A DNA stretch of 64,000 nucleotides from Croceicoccus bisphenolivorans (GCF_001634625.1 NZ_LRSE01000012.1:1-64000); one strand, 5' to 3'. Shown: positions 1 to 8,777, numbered from the stretch's first letter. Notes: generated from the letters alone by a model not told the origin. Program-made: numbers and translations.

Positions 1-1
1 C

Positions 2-145
2 AATTATTCAGAGACCATCGCCTTCGACCAGGATGGCCCCGGCCAGATATGCAGGGGAATCGACGTTGATCTGCTGGTACCGACCATCATCGGCGTGCAG
101 CGCTGTCCGGTGCGAATGATCAGCAAGCTTGCTGAAGACGAATGA
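2..145 (+). CDS. C-terminal fragment of an unidentified protein (5' end outside window)
   Basis: An open frame enters from the left edge and runs 47 codons to a TGA at 143-145. The tail reads ...CRGIDVDLLVPTIIGVQ... and ends SKLAEDE. I do not recognise the family. Its stop overlaps the ATG of the next gene in an ATGA arrangement, which argues that both are real, cotranscribed and translationally coupled. Confidence 0.55.
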   Translation, partial: NYSETIAFDQDGPGQICRGIDVDLLVPTIIGVQRCPVRMISKLAEDE

Positions 146-477
146 CCTTCGTCGCGGCCTACTGGTGGCGGGTCAAGCCGGGAAAGGAAGAGCAGTTCCG
201 AAAGGCTTGGTGTCGCGGAACCGAACATATCAGGCACCGCTATGGCTCACTAGGATCACGCCTTCACCGAGACGATACGGGACGCTTTATCGGTGTTGCC
301 GAATGGCCCGACAGAGACACCTGGCAGCGAGCATACGACGCCAAGATGAAATACGATGACGCGGCAACGCGGGCGGCATTCGTCGAGGCGCTCGAGGAAT
401 GGGCCGATGAGCCACTCTTGTTGATGGAGGTCACGGATGACCTGCTCGAACGCATCCGCAACGATCCGATCGCATAA
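142..477 (+). CDS. ABM-like (dimeric alpha-beta barrel) small protein
   Basis: A 111-residue protein beginning MTFVAAYWWRVKPGKEEQF. The hydrophobic first strand followed by 'VKPGKEEQFRKAW' and a middle 'GVAEWPDRDTWQRAY' are typical of antibiotic-biosynthesis-monooxygenase/dimeric alpha-beta barrel proteins, which are often small cofactor-free oxygenases or stress proteins; the substrate cannot be read from sequence. The start overlaps the upstream stop by 3 nt. The family assignment rests on pattern and length only. Confidence 0.6.
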   Translation: MTFVAAYWWRVKPGKEEQFRKAWCRGTEHIRHRYGSLGSRLHRDDTGRFIGVAEWPDRDTWQRAYDAKMKYDDAATRAAFVEALEEWADEPLLLMEVTDDLLERIRNDPIA

Positions 478-490
478 TGGAGAGTCCTGG

Positions 491-665
491 ATGTCATTGC
501 AGGTGAAGCCCGGCGAATTGTCTAATTTCGCCGACATAGCCGCCGTTCACCGGCTCCGAGAGCACTGCTGAAACCCGCCCTTCGTTCATTACCGAGAATT
601 GGCTGCTCTCAGGCCTCGCCCGTGGCCCGCTCAGCGGCGAAATTGTCGTGGAAAGCGGACGCTAA
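491..665 (+). pseudogene. Frameshifted remnant of a small protein
   Basis: An ATG at 491 preceded by GGAGAG opens a 26-codon frame (MSLQVKPGELSNFADIAA...) that hits a TGA near 570. A second frame, open from 540, reads ...ESTAETRPSFITENWLLSGL... and ends in TAA at 663-665. Joining the frames near 535-545 gives one coherent short protein, so this looks like a gene broken by a single frameshift. The family is not recognised. The rest of 478-906 shows no convincing gene; a 61-codon minus-strand frame at 662-847 has no supporting features. Confidence 0.35.
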
Positions 666-906
666 CGCGGCGTCATTCCTTCGAACTCCCAGCGACTCCA
701 AGCAGCAAGTTTCGTAGCGACTGAAAGCCAATCAGGCCCTTCCGTCAGCCCGGTGGGGCCTGGCGACGTTGAGCGTGGTCGCCCGCTGGTGGGGGATACG
801 CCATAGTGAGCACGCCCCAGAAAGAACAAAAAGAGATCGAATGTCATCGGTGCCTATGGCATAGCGATGATGACGGTTGCGAATCCAACCTGCTGACGGG
901 GACATC

Positions 907-2148
907 ATGGCGATCGAGTTCCGGCGTGGCGGCCGCAAAGTATCCAGCGGAGACTTCTTCAAGGGCATGATGGATGACGCGCTCGACGAGGTCATGAACA
1001 GCTATGCCGAAGAGGTGCACGGCAAGGCGGCTTCGGTCGTCGATCCCGAGACCGGGAAACACGCACCGGTCTTCGTGCGACGCATCGGGAAGCAGGGCTG
1101 GACCGTCTTCACCAGCGGGTCGCCTGCCTTCGCGCGAGCGCTGGAACAAAGACTGGGGCTCGACAGGGGAGAAGTCCACGGCATGAATGAACCGGCAGAT
1201 CGTGAACGACTGGTCTATCTCGCGCACGCATCCGAAGACAAGCCCATCGTGAAGCCTCTGGCCGAAGGCCTGATGCAGCGCGGTATCGATGTCTGGTATG
1301 ATAATTGGGAAATCGGATATGGCGACAGTCTGCGTCGCAAGATGGAGGAAGGCCTCGGCAACTGCACGCATTTCGTCGTCCTGCTGACCGGTACCTCGAT
1401 CACCAAGCCGTGGGTCAATGAAGAAATCGACGCCGGGCTGATGAGTGCGGTCGAAGGGACGGCGAAGTTTATCGGCCTGCGCCATGACCTGCCATTGTCG
1501 TCTGTATCGCGGTTTCTCAAGACCCGGCTCACTCCCGATTATCGCCCCGGAGAAGACAGCATCGAAGCACTGGCTGCTGAGATTTTCGGCGTCAGCAGAA
1601 AGCCTCCGCTCGGTCAGACACCCCGCTATGTGCAACAGCACGAGGCTGGCTCCACCTGGTCGTCGTCTGCGCGCGTCGTCGCCGAATATTTCGTGCGTAA
1701 CAGTGAGCAGGGCCAATCGATGGATCCGCAGGCCAATTATGCGGCGATCCAGGGGGCGACCGGACTGCCTATGCCTGATGTGCGGATCGGGGTGCTCGAT
1801 CTTGTCGGCGCCGGACTTCTGGAAAAGGAAGATTATGTCGGCGGTGAATCGCATATCTGGCCGAAGGGCGACCTGTTCGCGACATTCGATGGCGTATTTA
1901 TGGACTGGGATCCCGAGATTGACGCCCGCGATCTCGCGGTTCGGCTCATCAATCTCGACATCGACCAGGCCGATGCCGAGGAGGTGGATCAGGCGCTTGG
2001 CTGGGGCCCCCGCCGCTTCAACGCGGCGGCCGCCTATCTGGTCTCAGCGCGGATAGTCCAGCCCATCGAACACTCGGGCGGCAATGGCTATTGGCCCTGT
2101 GGCTTCCTGATGGGTGATGAACTGCTGCGTTTCGTGAGAAGTCTCTGA
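907..2148 (+). CDS. TIR-domain protein with C-terminal winged-helix-like modules
   Basis: A 413-residue protein. Residues about 101-215 form a TIR_2-type domain: strand 'RLVYLAHASED', the 'DVWYDNWEI' region, 'HFVVLLTGTSI', then 'KPWVNEEIDAGL', where Glu173 lies four residues after Trp169 at the position of the catalytic Glu in TIR NADases. Residues about 1-100 contain 'APVFVRRIGKQGWTVFTSG' and match nothing I know. Residues about 230-413 look like two winged-helix-like modules, the usual place for a sensor or partner-binding region. The start at ATG 907 is preferred (GACGGGG upstream) over an in-frame TTG at 877. By family knowledge such proteins cleave NAD+ or make cyclic ADP-ribose signals, often in anti-phage defence; that role here is inferred. 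It is solitary, with no recognisable sensor partner beside it. Confidence 0.72.
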   Translation: MAIEFRRGGRKVSSGDFFKGMMDDALDEVMNSYAEEVHGKAASVVDPETGKHAPVFVRRIGKQGWTVFTSGSPAFARALEQRLGLDRGEVHGMNEPADRERLVYLAHASEDKPIVKPLAEGLMQRGIDVWYDNWEIGYGDSLRRKMEEGLGNCTHFVVLLTGTSITKPWVNEEIDAGLMSAVEGTAKFIGLRHDLPLSSVSRFLKTRLTPDYRPGEDSIEALAAEIFGVSRKPPLGQTPRYVQQHEAGSTWSSSARVVAEYFVRNSEQGQSMDPQANYAAIQGATGLPMPDVRIGVLDLVGAGLLEKEDYVGGESHIWPKGDLFATFDGVFMDWDPEIDARDLAVRLINLDIDQADAEEVDQALGWGPRRFNAAAAYLVSARIVQPIEHSGGNGYWPCGFLMGDELLRFVRSL

Positions 2149-2350
2149 CGCTGCCCGCCGACATTGCTGTCGTTCCCGGTCTCAAAGCTGACCGTTGAAA
2201 CCGGACATACATTCACACGGCGGATCAAGGATGAAACTGGGCCGCTAGGAGACTTTCCGGTATCGGGAGATCCGGCGCACAAAGCGGCCATGCGGTTTTT
2301 CGACCCGATTGCGGACAAAAACCGCAACGAGCGATCCTAGCGGCTTACAA

Positions 2351-3661
2351 CTACAAGCCCAGCGCCAGCCCTCCAGCGGCGCTGACCGCAAGCACGCGGA
2401 TCACCGACCATTTGAATTTAAAAATGAGCAAGCTGGCAATCACTGCAAGCACTGCGGCGCGCCAGTCGAACGTTGGCCAGTTGGGAATGTAAAACCGTAG
2501 CGGCCCTGCCCGGGCATCGTCCACTGTTTCGAATAGAACATGTAGCGCGAACCACACGGTGAGATTGGCGATCACGCCCACCACAGCCGCCGTCACTGCT
2601 GCCAGTCCGCCCTTAAGCCGCACTGCATTGCCCAGTCGATCGATCCAAGGCGCGAACGAGAAAATCCACATGAAGCACGGTGCAAACGTCACCCAGGTAG
2701 TCAACCCCGCTCCAAGCAGCCCAGCGACGAAAGGCGTAAACGGTTCAGGCGCACGGTAGGCGGCGAGATACCCCACGAACTGCGTCACCATGATGAGCGG
2801 CCCCGGGGTGGTTTCCGCCAAGCCAAGTCCGTCCGCCATCTCGCCCGATTGCAGCCACCCGACGCCTTGCACCGCTTCCTGCGCCATGTAGGCGAGGACG
2901 GCGTAGGCACCGCCGAATGTGACAACGGCAAGCTGCGAGAAGAATTTGCCAATGTCCCACAACACATGATCGAAGCCCAGCGTCCCCGCGACCAGCACCA
3001 TTGGCGCCGCCCAGATCACGCTCCAGATCGCCACTGCCTGCAATGTGCTTCGCCACGGACGCGGCGCGCTTGGCGGAGTGGCGCCTCCTTCCTTGAGCGC
3101 CAGCCATTCAGGGCGCAGCTTGGCGACCGCCATTCCGATTGCGCCGGAGCCCAGCACGATCAGCGGAAACGGTAGATCGAGCAGGAATAGCGAAACGAAG
3201 GCAGCTATCGCCAAACTTTGCTTGAAACGCGTGTTGAGCGCACGGCCAGTGATTCTCAGAAGCGCCTGAACCACAATCGCCAGCACAGCTGCCTTCACGC
3301 CCAGGAACAGCGCCTCGAACCAGTCGAGGTTCGAGGCAATCGCATAGAGCGCTGACAGCACAAGCATGACGAACGCGCCGGGGATCACGAACAACAGACC
3401 CGCCGCCAAGCCACCGCGCCAGCCGTGCATGCGCCAGCCGATCCATGTCGCCAACTGCTGCGCTTCCGGCCCTGGCAGCAAGTGGCAGAAATTGAGCGCG
3501 TGGAGATAGTCCTCGTCGCTCACCCACTGCAGATCCTCGACCAATTCACGGTGCATCAGCGCAATCTGCCCGGCAGGTCCGCCGAAACTGAGCAGACCAA
3601 TGCGCAAAAACACGCGCAGGAGATGGGCGAAATTCGGATTGGTGGTCGGCGCCACGCTCAT
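2351..3661 (-). CDS. chrA: Chromate transporter, two-domain ChrA
   Basis: A 436-residue polytopic membrane protein of the CHR family, expected to export chromate from the cytoplasm. It has the duplicated layout of long-chain ChrA. The N half carries 'GLLSFGGPAGQIALMHRELV' and 'HLLPGPEAQQLATWIG'; the C half carries 'FGGAYAVLAYMAQEAV' and 'ETTPGPLIMVTQFVGYL'. Around ten hydrophobic segments are visible. The length fits the family. No chrB-type regulator or other metal gene adjoins it. Its 3' end lies 10 nt from a short plus-strand frame that follows the TIR gene. Confidence 0.92.
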   Translation of the reverse strand: MSVAPTTNPNFAHLLRVFLRIGLLSFGGPAGQIALMHRELVEDLQWVSDEDYLHALNFCHLLPGPEAQQLATWIGWRMHGWRGGLAAGLLFVIPGAFVMLVLSALYAIASNLDWFEALFLGVKAAVLAIVVQALLRITGRALNTRFKQSLAIAAFVSLFLLDLPFPLIVLGSGAIGMAVAKLRPEWLALKEGGATPPSAPRPWRSTLQAVAIWSVIWAAPMVLVAGTLGFDHVLWDIGKFFSQLAVVTFGGAYAVLAYMAQEAVQGVGWLQSGEMADGLGLAETTPGPLIMVTQFVGYLAAYRAPEPFTPFVAGLLGAGLTTWVTFAPCFMWIFSFAPWIDRLGNAVRLKGGLAAVTAAVVGVIANLTVWFALHVLFETVDDARAGPLRFYIPNWPTFDWRAAVLAVIASLLIFKFKWSVIRVLAVSAAGGLALGL

Positions 3662-3878
3662 TGGTCACCTCGCAAGCCTTTGACCGCCAAGAAGCGGACG
3701 ACGAGGCAACGCTTGGGCGATCTTCGCCTGACCGGGAGGTTGCTAGGTCCCGTGGGATTTACTTACATCTTGAGGCCTTCGCTTGGAAGCACTTGTCTGC
3801 TTACCCCCATTCGTGACTGCTGCGCCAAGCGTGGACCCACCCTTGAGCGGCTGGTCAACAATCGCCCCCTTGCGGACG

Positions 3879-5198
3879 TTACGGGGCTGTCAAAGCCGAA
3901 TTCCTCGCCGGAGCACTTTCAACGGACGCGATGTCCGATGCCAGTAACAGGATACGCGCAGAATCCAGTTCTCCGGCAAGTGCATAAGCAAACGGTCCGG
4001 TTTCCCAGTAGGCTACGGTCCGATTGTTCCGGGATTCCGCCAGTGGGACGGCCTCGGCCGGGGTTTCCGCCCGGCGCGCATAGAGAAGCACGCGCTCATG
4101 CCTGTCGGTCAACAGGGCTAGCGCTACCGAATTTCCGCCGTCCGAGGGGAAAACCTGCACGTCGGACACATGCCAGGTGTTCGGAATCCCGGGCAGCAAG
4201 ATCCCCAAAGAACGCCCGATCTCGGCCCGATCCAAGATCTCGGTTTCCACTTGCGACTGCATGGACTGTCGGATCAAGCTGGTGGAATACGAGGCGTTCG
4301 CCTCGTCCACGAAGTTTGCGGCATGAGCGGGCTGAGTGAAGTCACCCGCGACGTCGTGCGCCAGCCATCCGGTGGCGAAGAGGGCAGCCACGGCAGCCGC
4401 ACGCTTCCACCAGTCAAATGCCCTGCGCTCGCTCGATACGGGAAATGCGAGGACGTTCCCTGTCCTCTTGCGTCCGATTAGCGTACCCTTGCTGCCGCCT
4501 GACAGGTACTCGAAGGCGATCTGGGGCCAGCGCTGCTTCCATCGCTGCGCTACCAACCGCTCGCCCGGACGTGCGGCATCGTCTAGAAGGACGACCGCGC
4601 CGGGAGAGAGGCGGTCGAACAGGATTTCCGCGGCCCCTCGAACGAAGGGATGCACGGCCCACGGCGGGCCATCAATGATCAGCAGGTCGATCGAGGCGGG
4701 CACATCGGAAAGTTCGTACCAGGCGCCGGGCCAATCACCACCTTGCGCGCCCAGCGGGGCATGGCGGATCTGGGCCGTAACGCCGAAATCATCCAGCCAC
4801 TCGCGCGTGGCCGATACAAACTGGGCGTGCTGATCGTAGCTGTGGAGCCTGCCGCCGCCGTTCAGCTGCAGTGCCCTTGCACAGACAAGCGACGATGCAC
4901 CCGCGCCAAGCTCGACAACGGTTGCGGGGCGCAACTCTTCAATCGTGGCGACAATCCGGTGCAGGAAGAAGGTGTCTGCCTTCCAGCTTCCGAGGTTCGG
5001 CAGAGCGTCTTCCGGCAAGTCCACACGGTTCAGCAGTTGCCGCTTGCTGGCTTTCGTGCCGCCCCACAGGCTGTAGAGCAGCCATGGCCATCCGATCGCA
5101 CCGAATAGAACGCGATAGGCCGTGTCCGACCAGCCCGCCTCGTAAGACGTCTTCTCTTCCCTCAGCGCGCGCAGCGCCGTTGTTTCCCTCGATGTCAT
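3879..5198 (-). CDS. Methyltransferase fused to anti-sigma-factor membrane/periplasmic domain
   Basis: A 439-residue protein with two parts. Residues about 70-243 form a class I SAM-dependent methyltransferase-like domain (motif I 'TVVELGAGASSLVCA', then 'IDLLIIDGPPW' and 'GAVVLLDD'). Residues 244-439 look like the back half of a RskA/ChrR-type membrane anti-sigma factor: linker 'VLAFPVS', one transmembrane helix about 263-280 ('WWKRAAAVAALFATGWLAH'), and a periplasmic region with 'LALLTDRHERVLLYARR' and 'TVAYWETGPFAYALAGE'. The usual N-terminal zinc-finger sigma-binding domain (HxxxCxxC) is absent. No sigma-factor gene is visible in the window. The function could be signal-responsive methylation or it could be a recombination product. 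The frame is continuous through the junction. Confidence 0.7.
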   Translation of the reverse strand: MTSRETTALRALREEKTSYEAGWSDTAYRVLFGAIGWPWLLYSLWGGTKASKRQLLNRVDLPEDALPNLGSWKADTFFLHRIVATIEELRPATVVELGAGASSLVCARALQLNGGGRLHSYDQHAQFVSATREWLDDFGVTAQIRHAPLGAQGGDWPGAWYELSDVPASIDLLIIDGPPWAVHPFVRGAAEILFDRLSPGAVVLLDDAARPGERLVAQRWKQRWPQIAFEYLSGGSKGTLIGRKRTGNVLAFPVSSERRAFDWWKRAAAVAALFATGWLAHDVAGDFTQPAHAANFVDEANASYSTSLIRQSMQSQVETEILDRAEIGRSLGILLPGIPNTWHVSDVQVFPSDGGNSVALALLTDRHERVLLYARRAETPAEAVPLAESRNNRTVAYWETGPFAYALAGELDSARILLLASDIASVESAPARNSALTAP

Positions 5199-5391
5199 GC
5201 AGGGATAACTCCGAAAACGTCACCAGGACGACCCCGACCATGTGTGTGACACGAAATCGACCGGGGAACGATGCCCAACGCTATCGTGGCAAGCAGCATC
5301 TCTGGCAATCGCCACTTCACGCGGGTCTATCGGACGAGCGATATTGCTAGCGAATGAACGACGAAACCGGTCAGGTTGGAGTGTCGTGCAT

Positions 5392-6255
5392 TCACGTGCC
5401 TCCCGCGGGCGGAGAAGCGCCTCCCGCTTCGACTGGAAGCTTGCCCGCCACGCCCCGTTCCTCCTCCATTCCGTGAACGAGGTTCCCCACCGCGCAGATC
5501 ACGGCCTGCTCCACTTGACCCACAAACTCCGGCGGGGCGAGGAACCGGACCTCGACGCGATGCTTGCCAATATCGCTCGTGCCAAGGCCGACCTCAACAT
5601 GTTCGGCGAGCACGGTCGCTCCCACGCCTGTGGACTCTCCTGCACGCAGAGCCGCAACGACGACGCTGCGGATTTCGTTACGAACAACGAACAGATTCTT
5701 GCGCGGCTCAAACGTCATCAGCACGGAGTGTTTCAGCTTCCCACCTGCCAGCACCTCGACCCTGAGCGGCGTGCCGAACAGCAAGCTGTGGGGCAGGATC
5801 ACCTGCCGTCCGGTGGCGAGCACCGATCCGTCGCGCTTCTCGAACTCTGCCAGCTTCGTCACGAGGAGATTGTGGTCAAGCACCTCTCCGCGAGTTCCGC
5901 CAAGCTCGATGTGGTCGCCGACAGAGTAAGCTCGCGTGAAAGTGCGCAGCGCCGATCCCGAGAGGCAGAGGATCAATTCTTTCATCGCCACGACCACCGC
6001 TACCGCGAATGCCGTGAGAGAGAGGGCGAACGTTCTGAGTTGCGGCGCCCAGATCATCACCAGTCCGATGAGTGCAACCAGCAAGAGGAAATTGCGCACA
6101 TTGGCCGACCACCGCCGGGCGATTGGGGCAGTCAGGTCCTCACGACGTCGAAGCGCACGGCCGAACATGAGATGGAGCGCAGCAAGGATTGCGATCAGCG
6201 CAATCGACGCTGCGACATCCGAATTGAAAAGCTGCTGGGTAATCGAGGAAGGCAT
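5392..6255 (-). CDS. MscS-family mechanosensitive channel
   Basis: Start ATG at 6255 is chosen for its GGAG 5 nt upstream; the frame runs further but without signal. The product has 287 residues: three N-terminal hydrophobic helices ('SIALIAILAALHLMFG', 'NFLLLVALIGLVMIW', 'FAVAVVVAMKELILC'), then the MscS beta domain with 'RAYSVGDHIELGGTRGEVLDHNL' and 'ILPHSLLFGTPL', and an alpha/beta C-terminal domain. Such channels release osmolytes on hypo-osmotic shock. It ends in a Pro/Gly/Ala-rich tail. Divergent from the small membrane protein at 6467. Confidence 0.85.
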   Translation of the reverse strand: MPSSITQQLFNSDVAASIALIAILAALHLMFGRALRRREDLTAPIARRWSANVRNFLLLVALIGLVMIWAPQLRTFALSLTAFAVAVVVAMKELILCLSGSALRTFTRAYSVGDHIELGGTRGEVLDHNLLVTKLAEFEKRDGSVLATGRQVILPHSLLFGTPLRVEVLAGGKLKHSVLMTFEPRKNLFVVRNEIRSVVVAALRAGESTGVGATVLAEHVEVGLGTSDIGKHRVEVRFLAPPEFVGQVEQAVICAVGNLVHGMEEERGVAGKLPVEAGGASPPAGGT

Positions 6256-6466
6256 GCACGCTCCAGCTGATTGGCGAGAGCGGTCAATGCCGCCACCGAA
6301 GCAGGTTTGCAAACGCAGAGCGCGCCGGAGCCACCCTGCACCGATCGAACGGCGAAATGCGGCGCGCTTGCCAACCGTTCCATGATCGCTGAGGGATATC
6401 GCCGGATAGCAAAGGTACCCGACTCGCCCGATGATCAATCGCGACTAGGATCAATGGTAGACGTAT

Positions 6467-6742
6467 ATGCCCGAGCAGCGCGGAGCCGGCCTGTGGCAAG
6501 CATCGAGTGCACTGGCCATCTATGCCCTCAACTTCATCGGCAGCGTGCTCGTGGGGTTGGGGATTGCGGACGGACGTCTGGCGTCTGCGGCAACCTGCGC
6601 CATCGCCGTTGCCTGCTGGTTGGCGCTCGCCCGCCTGTGGCGCGATGTCGCGTCCGGCTCCTACTTCGCGCGGGCAGCCTGCTTGGTCTCTGCTGGTCTG
6701 ATCGGGCTGGACGTCGTAGCAGCCGTCTTTGGAATCTTCTGA
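6467..6742 (+). CDS. Small three-helix membrane protein
   Basis: A 91-residue protein with three hydrophobic stretches ('LWQASSALAIYALNFIGSVLVGLGI', 'SAATCAIAVACWLALARLW', 'AACLVSAGLIGLDVVAAVFGIF'). No family recognised. It is transcribed divergently from the MscS gene, 211 nt away, and precedes the permease gene by 262 nt in which I see no further gene. Confidence 0.55.
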   Translation: MPEQRGAGLWQASSALAIYALNFIGSVLVGLGIADGRLASAATCAIAVACWLALARLWRDVASGSYFARAACLVSAGLIGLDVVAAVFGIF

Positions 6743-7004
6743 TCACTTCTTTCGGTTCGGCGTAATTTTCCATCGTCTCGTCGCCGGTTCGAACAATCAA
6801 TCTGGCGGCAGTCTGTGTGCTGAAATAATTTCGTCACACGGCACGTGCCCAAACGAACCACGGGTGGCGGCTTGGTATTTCTGTCCAAGGCGAAAATCTG
6901 CGTGTCACTCTCCTTCTGCAAGCCGCAGGCATTCTCTCTTCGTGCCTCATCCGGGGCTCGGAGGGGCGGGCGCGCGCGACTTCGCCGTTTTCGAAAGACC
7001 GGAC

Positions 7005-8594
7005 ATGCGTCATAGGATCAAGCCTCTCGATGCCGTACTGGAAACGGCACGCAAACACTCGCTTGAACGCTCGCTGGGCCCGGTGCAGTTGATGCTGCTA
7101 GGCGTCGGCGCCATCATCGGCACTGGCATCTTCGTGCTGACTGCGGCGGCCGCACAGAAGGCCGGGCCGGGCATGATCTGGAGCTTCGTCATCGCCGGCG
7201 GCGTCTGCGCCCTTGCCGCGCTCTGCTACTCCGAACTCGCGTCCATGGTGCCGGTGTCCGGCTCTGCCTACACCTATACTTACGCGGTAGTAGGCGAACT
7301 GCTGGCTTGGACCGTGGGCTGGGCGCTGATTCTCGAATACGCGGTGGCGGCCTCTGCAGTGTCGGTAGGTTGGTCCGGCTATTTCATGGGCCTGATCGAA
7401 AGCTGGACGGGTCTTTCCTTGCCTCAGCAACTTACGGCCGGTCCGGCTTGGTCGTTCTCAGGCGTCGATTTCAGCCATGGCGTCGTCAACCTGCCCGCTA
7501 TTGTGGTTGCGCTTTCCGTCACGGGCCTGCTGGTCGTCGGGACCAAGGAAAGCGCGATGTTCAACGCCGTGCTGGTCGTAGTGAAAGTGACCGCGCTTAC
7601 CTTGTTCATCGCCTTGACGCTGCCGGCTGGTGATAGCGCGCATTTCCAACCCTTCGCCCCCAACGGCTGGTTTGGACCGGAAGGGACGAGCGGGCTGGGC
7701 ATCGTCGGCGCCGCGGCGTCCATTTTCTTTGCCTACGTCGGTTTCGACGCGGTATCGACCGCTGCGGAGGAGACGAGAAACCCCCAGCGCAACGTGCCTA
7801 TCGGCCTGATCGGCAGCCTTGCCATCTGCACGGTGTTTTACCTCCTCGTCACCATTGGGGCGATCGGCACTATCGGCGCGCAGCCCACTGCCCTTGGCGT
7901 GCAACCCGGATCGGCCGAATTCGCGCGCGAGTGCGCGGCGCTGGCGGCAAGAGGCGAGACTCCGCTGGTCTGTTCGGACGAAGCGTTGGCCCACGTGCTT
8001 CGCGCCATCAACGAAAGCTGGGCCGGCGATCTGGTCGGCATCGCGGCCAACATCGCGTTACCGTCGGTCATCCTGATGATGCTCTACGGACAGACCCGCA
8101 TCTTCTTCGTGATGGCGCGCGACGGGCTTCTGCCCGAACGTCTCGCGAGGGTGCACCCTAAGTGGAAGACACCCCATGTCGTAACGATCCTGACAGGCTT
8201 CTTTGTGGCCATTGCAGCCGCGCTGCTGCCCGTGGGCAAGCTGGCCGACATTTCGAATTCAGGGACGCTGTTCGCATTCTTCATGGTGTCGATCGCCGTG
8301 CTGGTGTTGCGACGCCGCGATCCGGACCGGCACCGCCCCTTCCGGGTGCCGATGGTGTGGATCATCGCCCCGCTGGCTGCGGTCGGTTGCGTCGCGCTGT
8401 TCGTGAACCTTCCGTTCGAAGCGATGCTCGTCCTGCCGATCTGGGGCGTCATCGGCCTCGTTGCCTATGCCCTGTTCGGATATCGCAACAGCCACGTCGG
8501 GCGCGGGCTGACCGAAGTTCACGAGCTTGATCGGGACGCGCCGGACCAGCCGGTTCCGCCGATCTTCTCGCAGCCGCAAACTACGGAGGAATAA
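7005..8594 (+). CDS. APC-family amino-acid permease (cationic amino-acid transporter type)
   Basis: A 529-residue permease. The start at ATG 7005 (MRHRIKPLDAVLETARKHS) matches the usual short cytoplasmic N-terminus; an earlier in-frame start would add a non-hydrophobic, implausible leader. Diagnostic motifs are 'LGVGAIIGTGIFVLTA' in helix 1 and 'ASIFFAYVGFDAVSTAAEETRNPQRN' in the helix 6-7 region. About 12 to 14 helices are seen, as in the CAT/YfnA group. Substrate is probably an amino acid but cannot be specified. It is followed at 4 nt by tatA and then a small membrane gene, suggesting one operon. Confidence 0.88.
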   Translation: MRHRIKPLDAVLETARKHSLERSLGPVQLMLLGVGAIIGTGIFVLTAAAAQKAGPGMIWSFVIAGGVCALAALCYSELASMVPVSGSAYTYTYAVVGELLAWTVGWALILEYAVAASAVSVGWSGYFMGLIESWTGLSLPQQLTAGPAWSFSGVDFSHGVVNLPAIVVALSVTGLLVVGTKESAMFNAVLVVVKVTALTLFIALTLPAGDSAHFQPFAPNGWFGPEGTSGLGIVGAAASIFFAYVGFDAVSTAAEETRNPQRNVPIGLIGSLAICTVFYLLVTIGAIGTIGAQPTALGVQPGSAEFARECAALAARGETPLVCSDEALAHVLRAINESWAGDLVGIAANIALPSVILMMLYGQTRIFFVMARDGLLPERLARVHPKWKTPHVVTILTGFFVAIAAALLPVGKLADISNSGTLFAFFMVSIAVLVLRRRDPDRHRPFRVPMVWIIAPLAAVGCVALFVNLPFEAMLVLPIWGVIGLVAYALFGYRNSHVGRGLTEVHELDRDAPDQPVPPIFSQPQTTEE

Positions 8595-8597
8595 TTT

Positions 8598-8777
8598 ATG
8601 GGCTCATTTTCGTTGTCGCACTGGCTGATTGTGATGGTCGTTGTCCTCGTCCTGTTTGGGCGCGGACGCTTGTCCGAGACCATGGGCGACTTCGGCAAAG
8701 GTATCCGCCAGTTCCGAAAGGGTATGCACGAAGGGGAGAAAGACGATCCGCCCCGGCTTTCAGGGCGAGACGACTAA
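8598..8777 (+). CDS. tatA: TatA-family twin-arginine translocase component
   Basis: A 59-residue protein starting [24 protein letters not shown]. It has the single N-terminal transmembrane helix, the 'LFGRGRLSE' hinge and the amphipathic helix '[15 protein letters not shown]' of TatA, then a charged tail. The family forms the protein-conducting part of the Tat system in the inner membrane. A GGAGGAATAA sequence ahead of the ATG serves as ribosome binding site and overlaps the permease stop. No tatB or tatC is present here, so this is probably an accessory copy of a core tatABC elsewhere. Confidence 0.85.
   Translation: MGSFSLSHWLIVMVVVLVLFGRGRLSETMGDFGKGIRQFRKGMHEGEKDDPPRLSGRDD

Noticed and set aside
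844-1854. 336-codon frame on the minus strand opposite the TIR gene
   Set aside because: Shadow of a GC-rich gene; the plus-strand TIR product has clear domain motifs and this frame has none.
3879-5198. A linked ECF sigma factor for the anti-sigma-like domain
   Set aside because: I looked on both sides of the gene for region 2/4 sigma motifs and saw none, so no partner is claimed.
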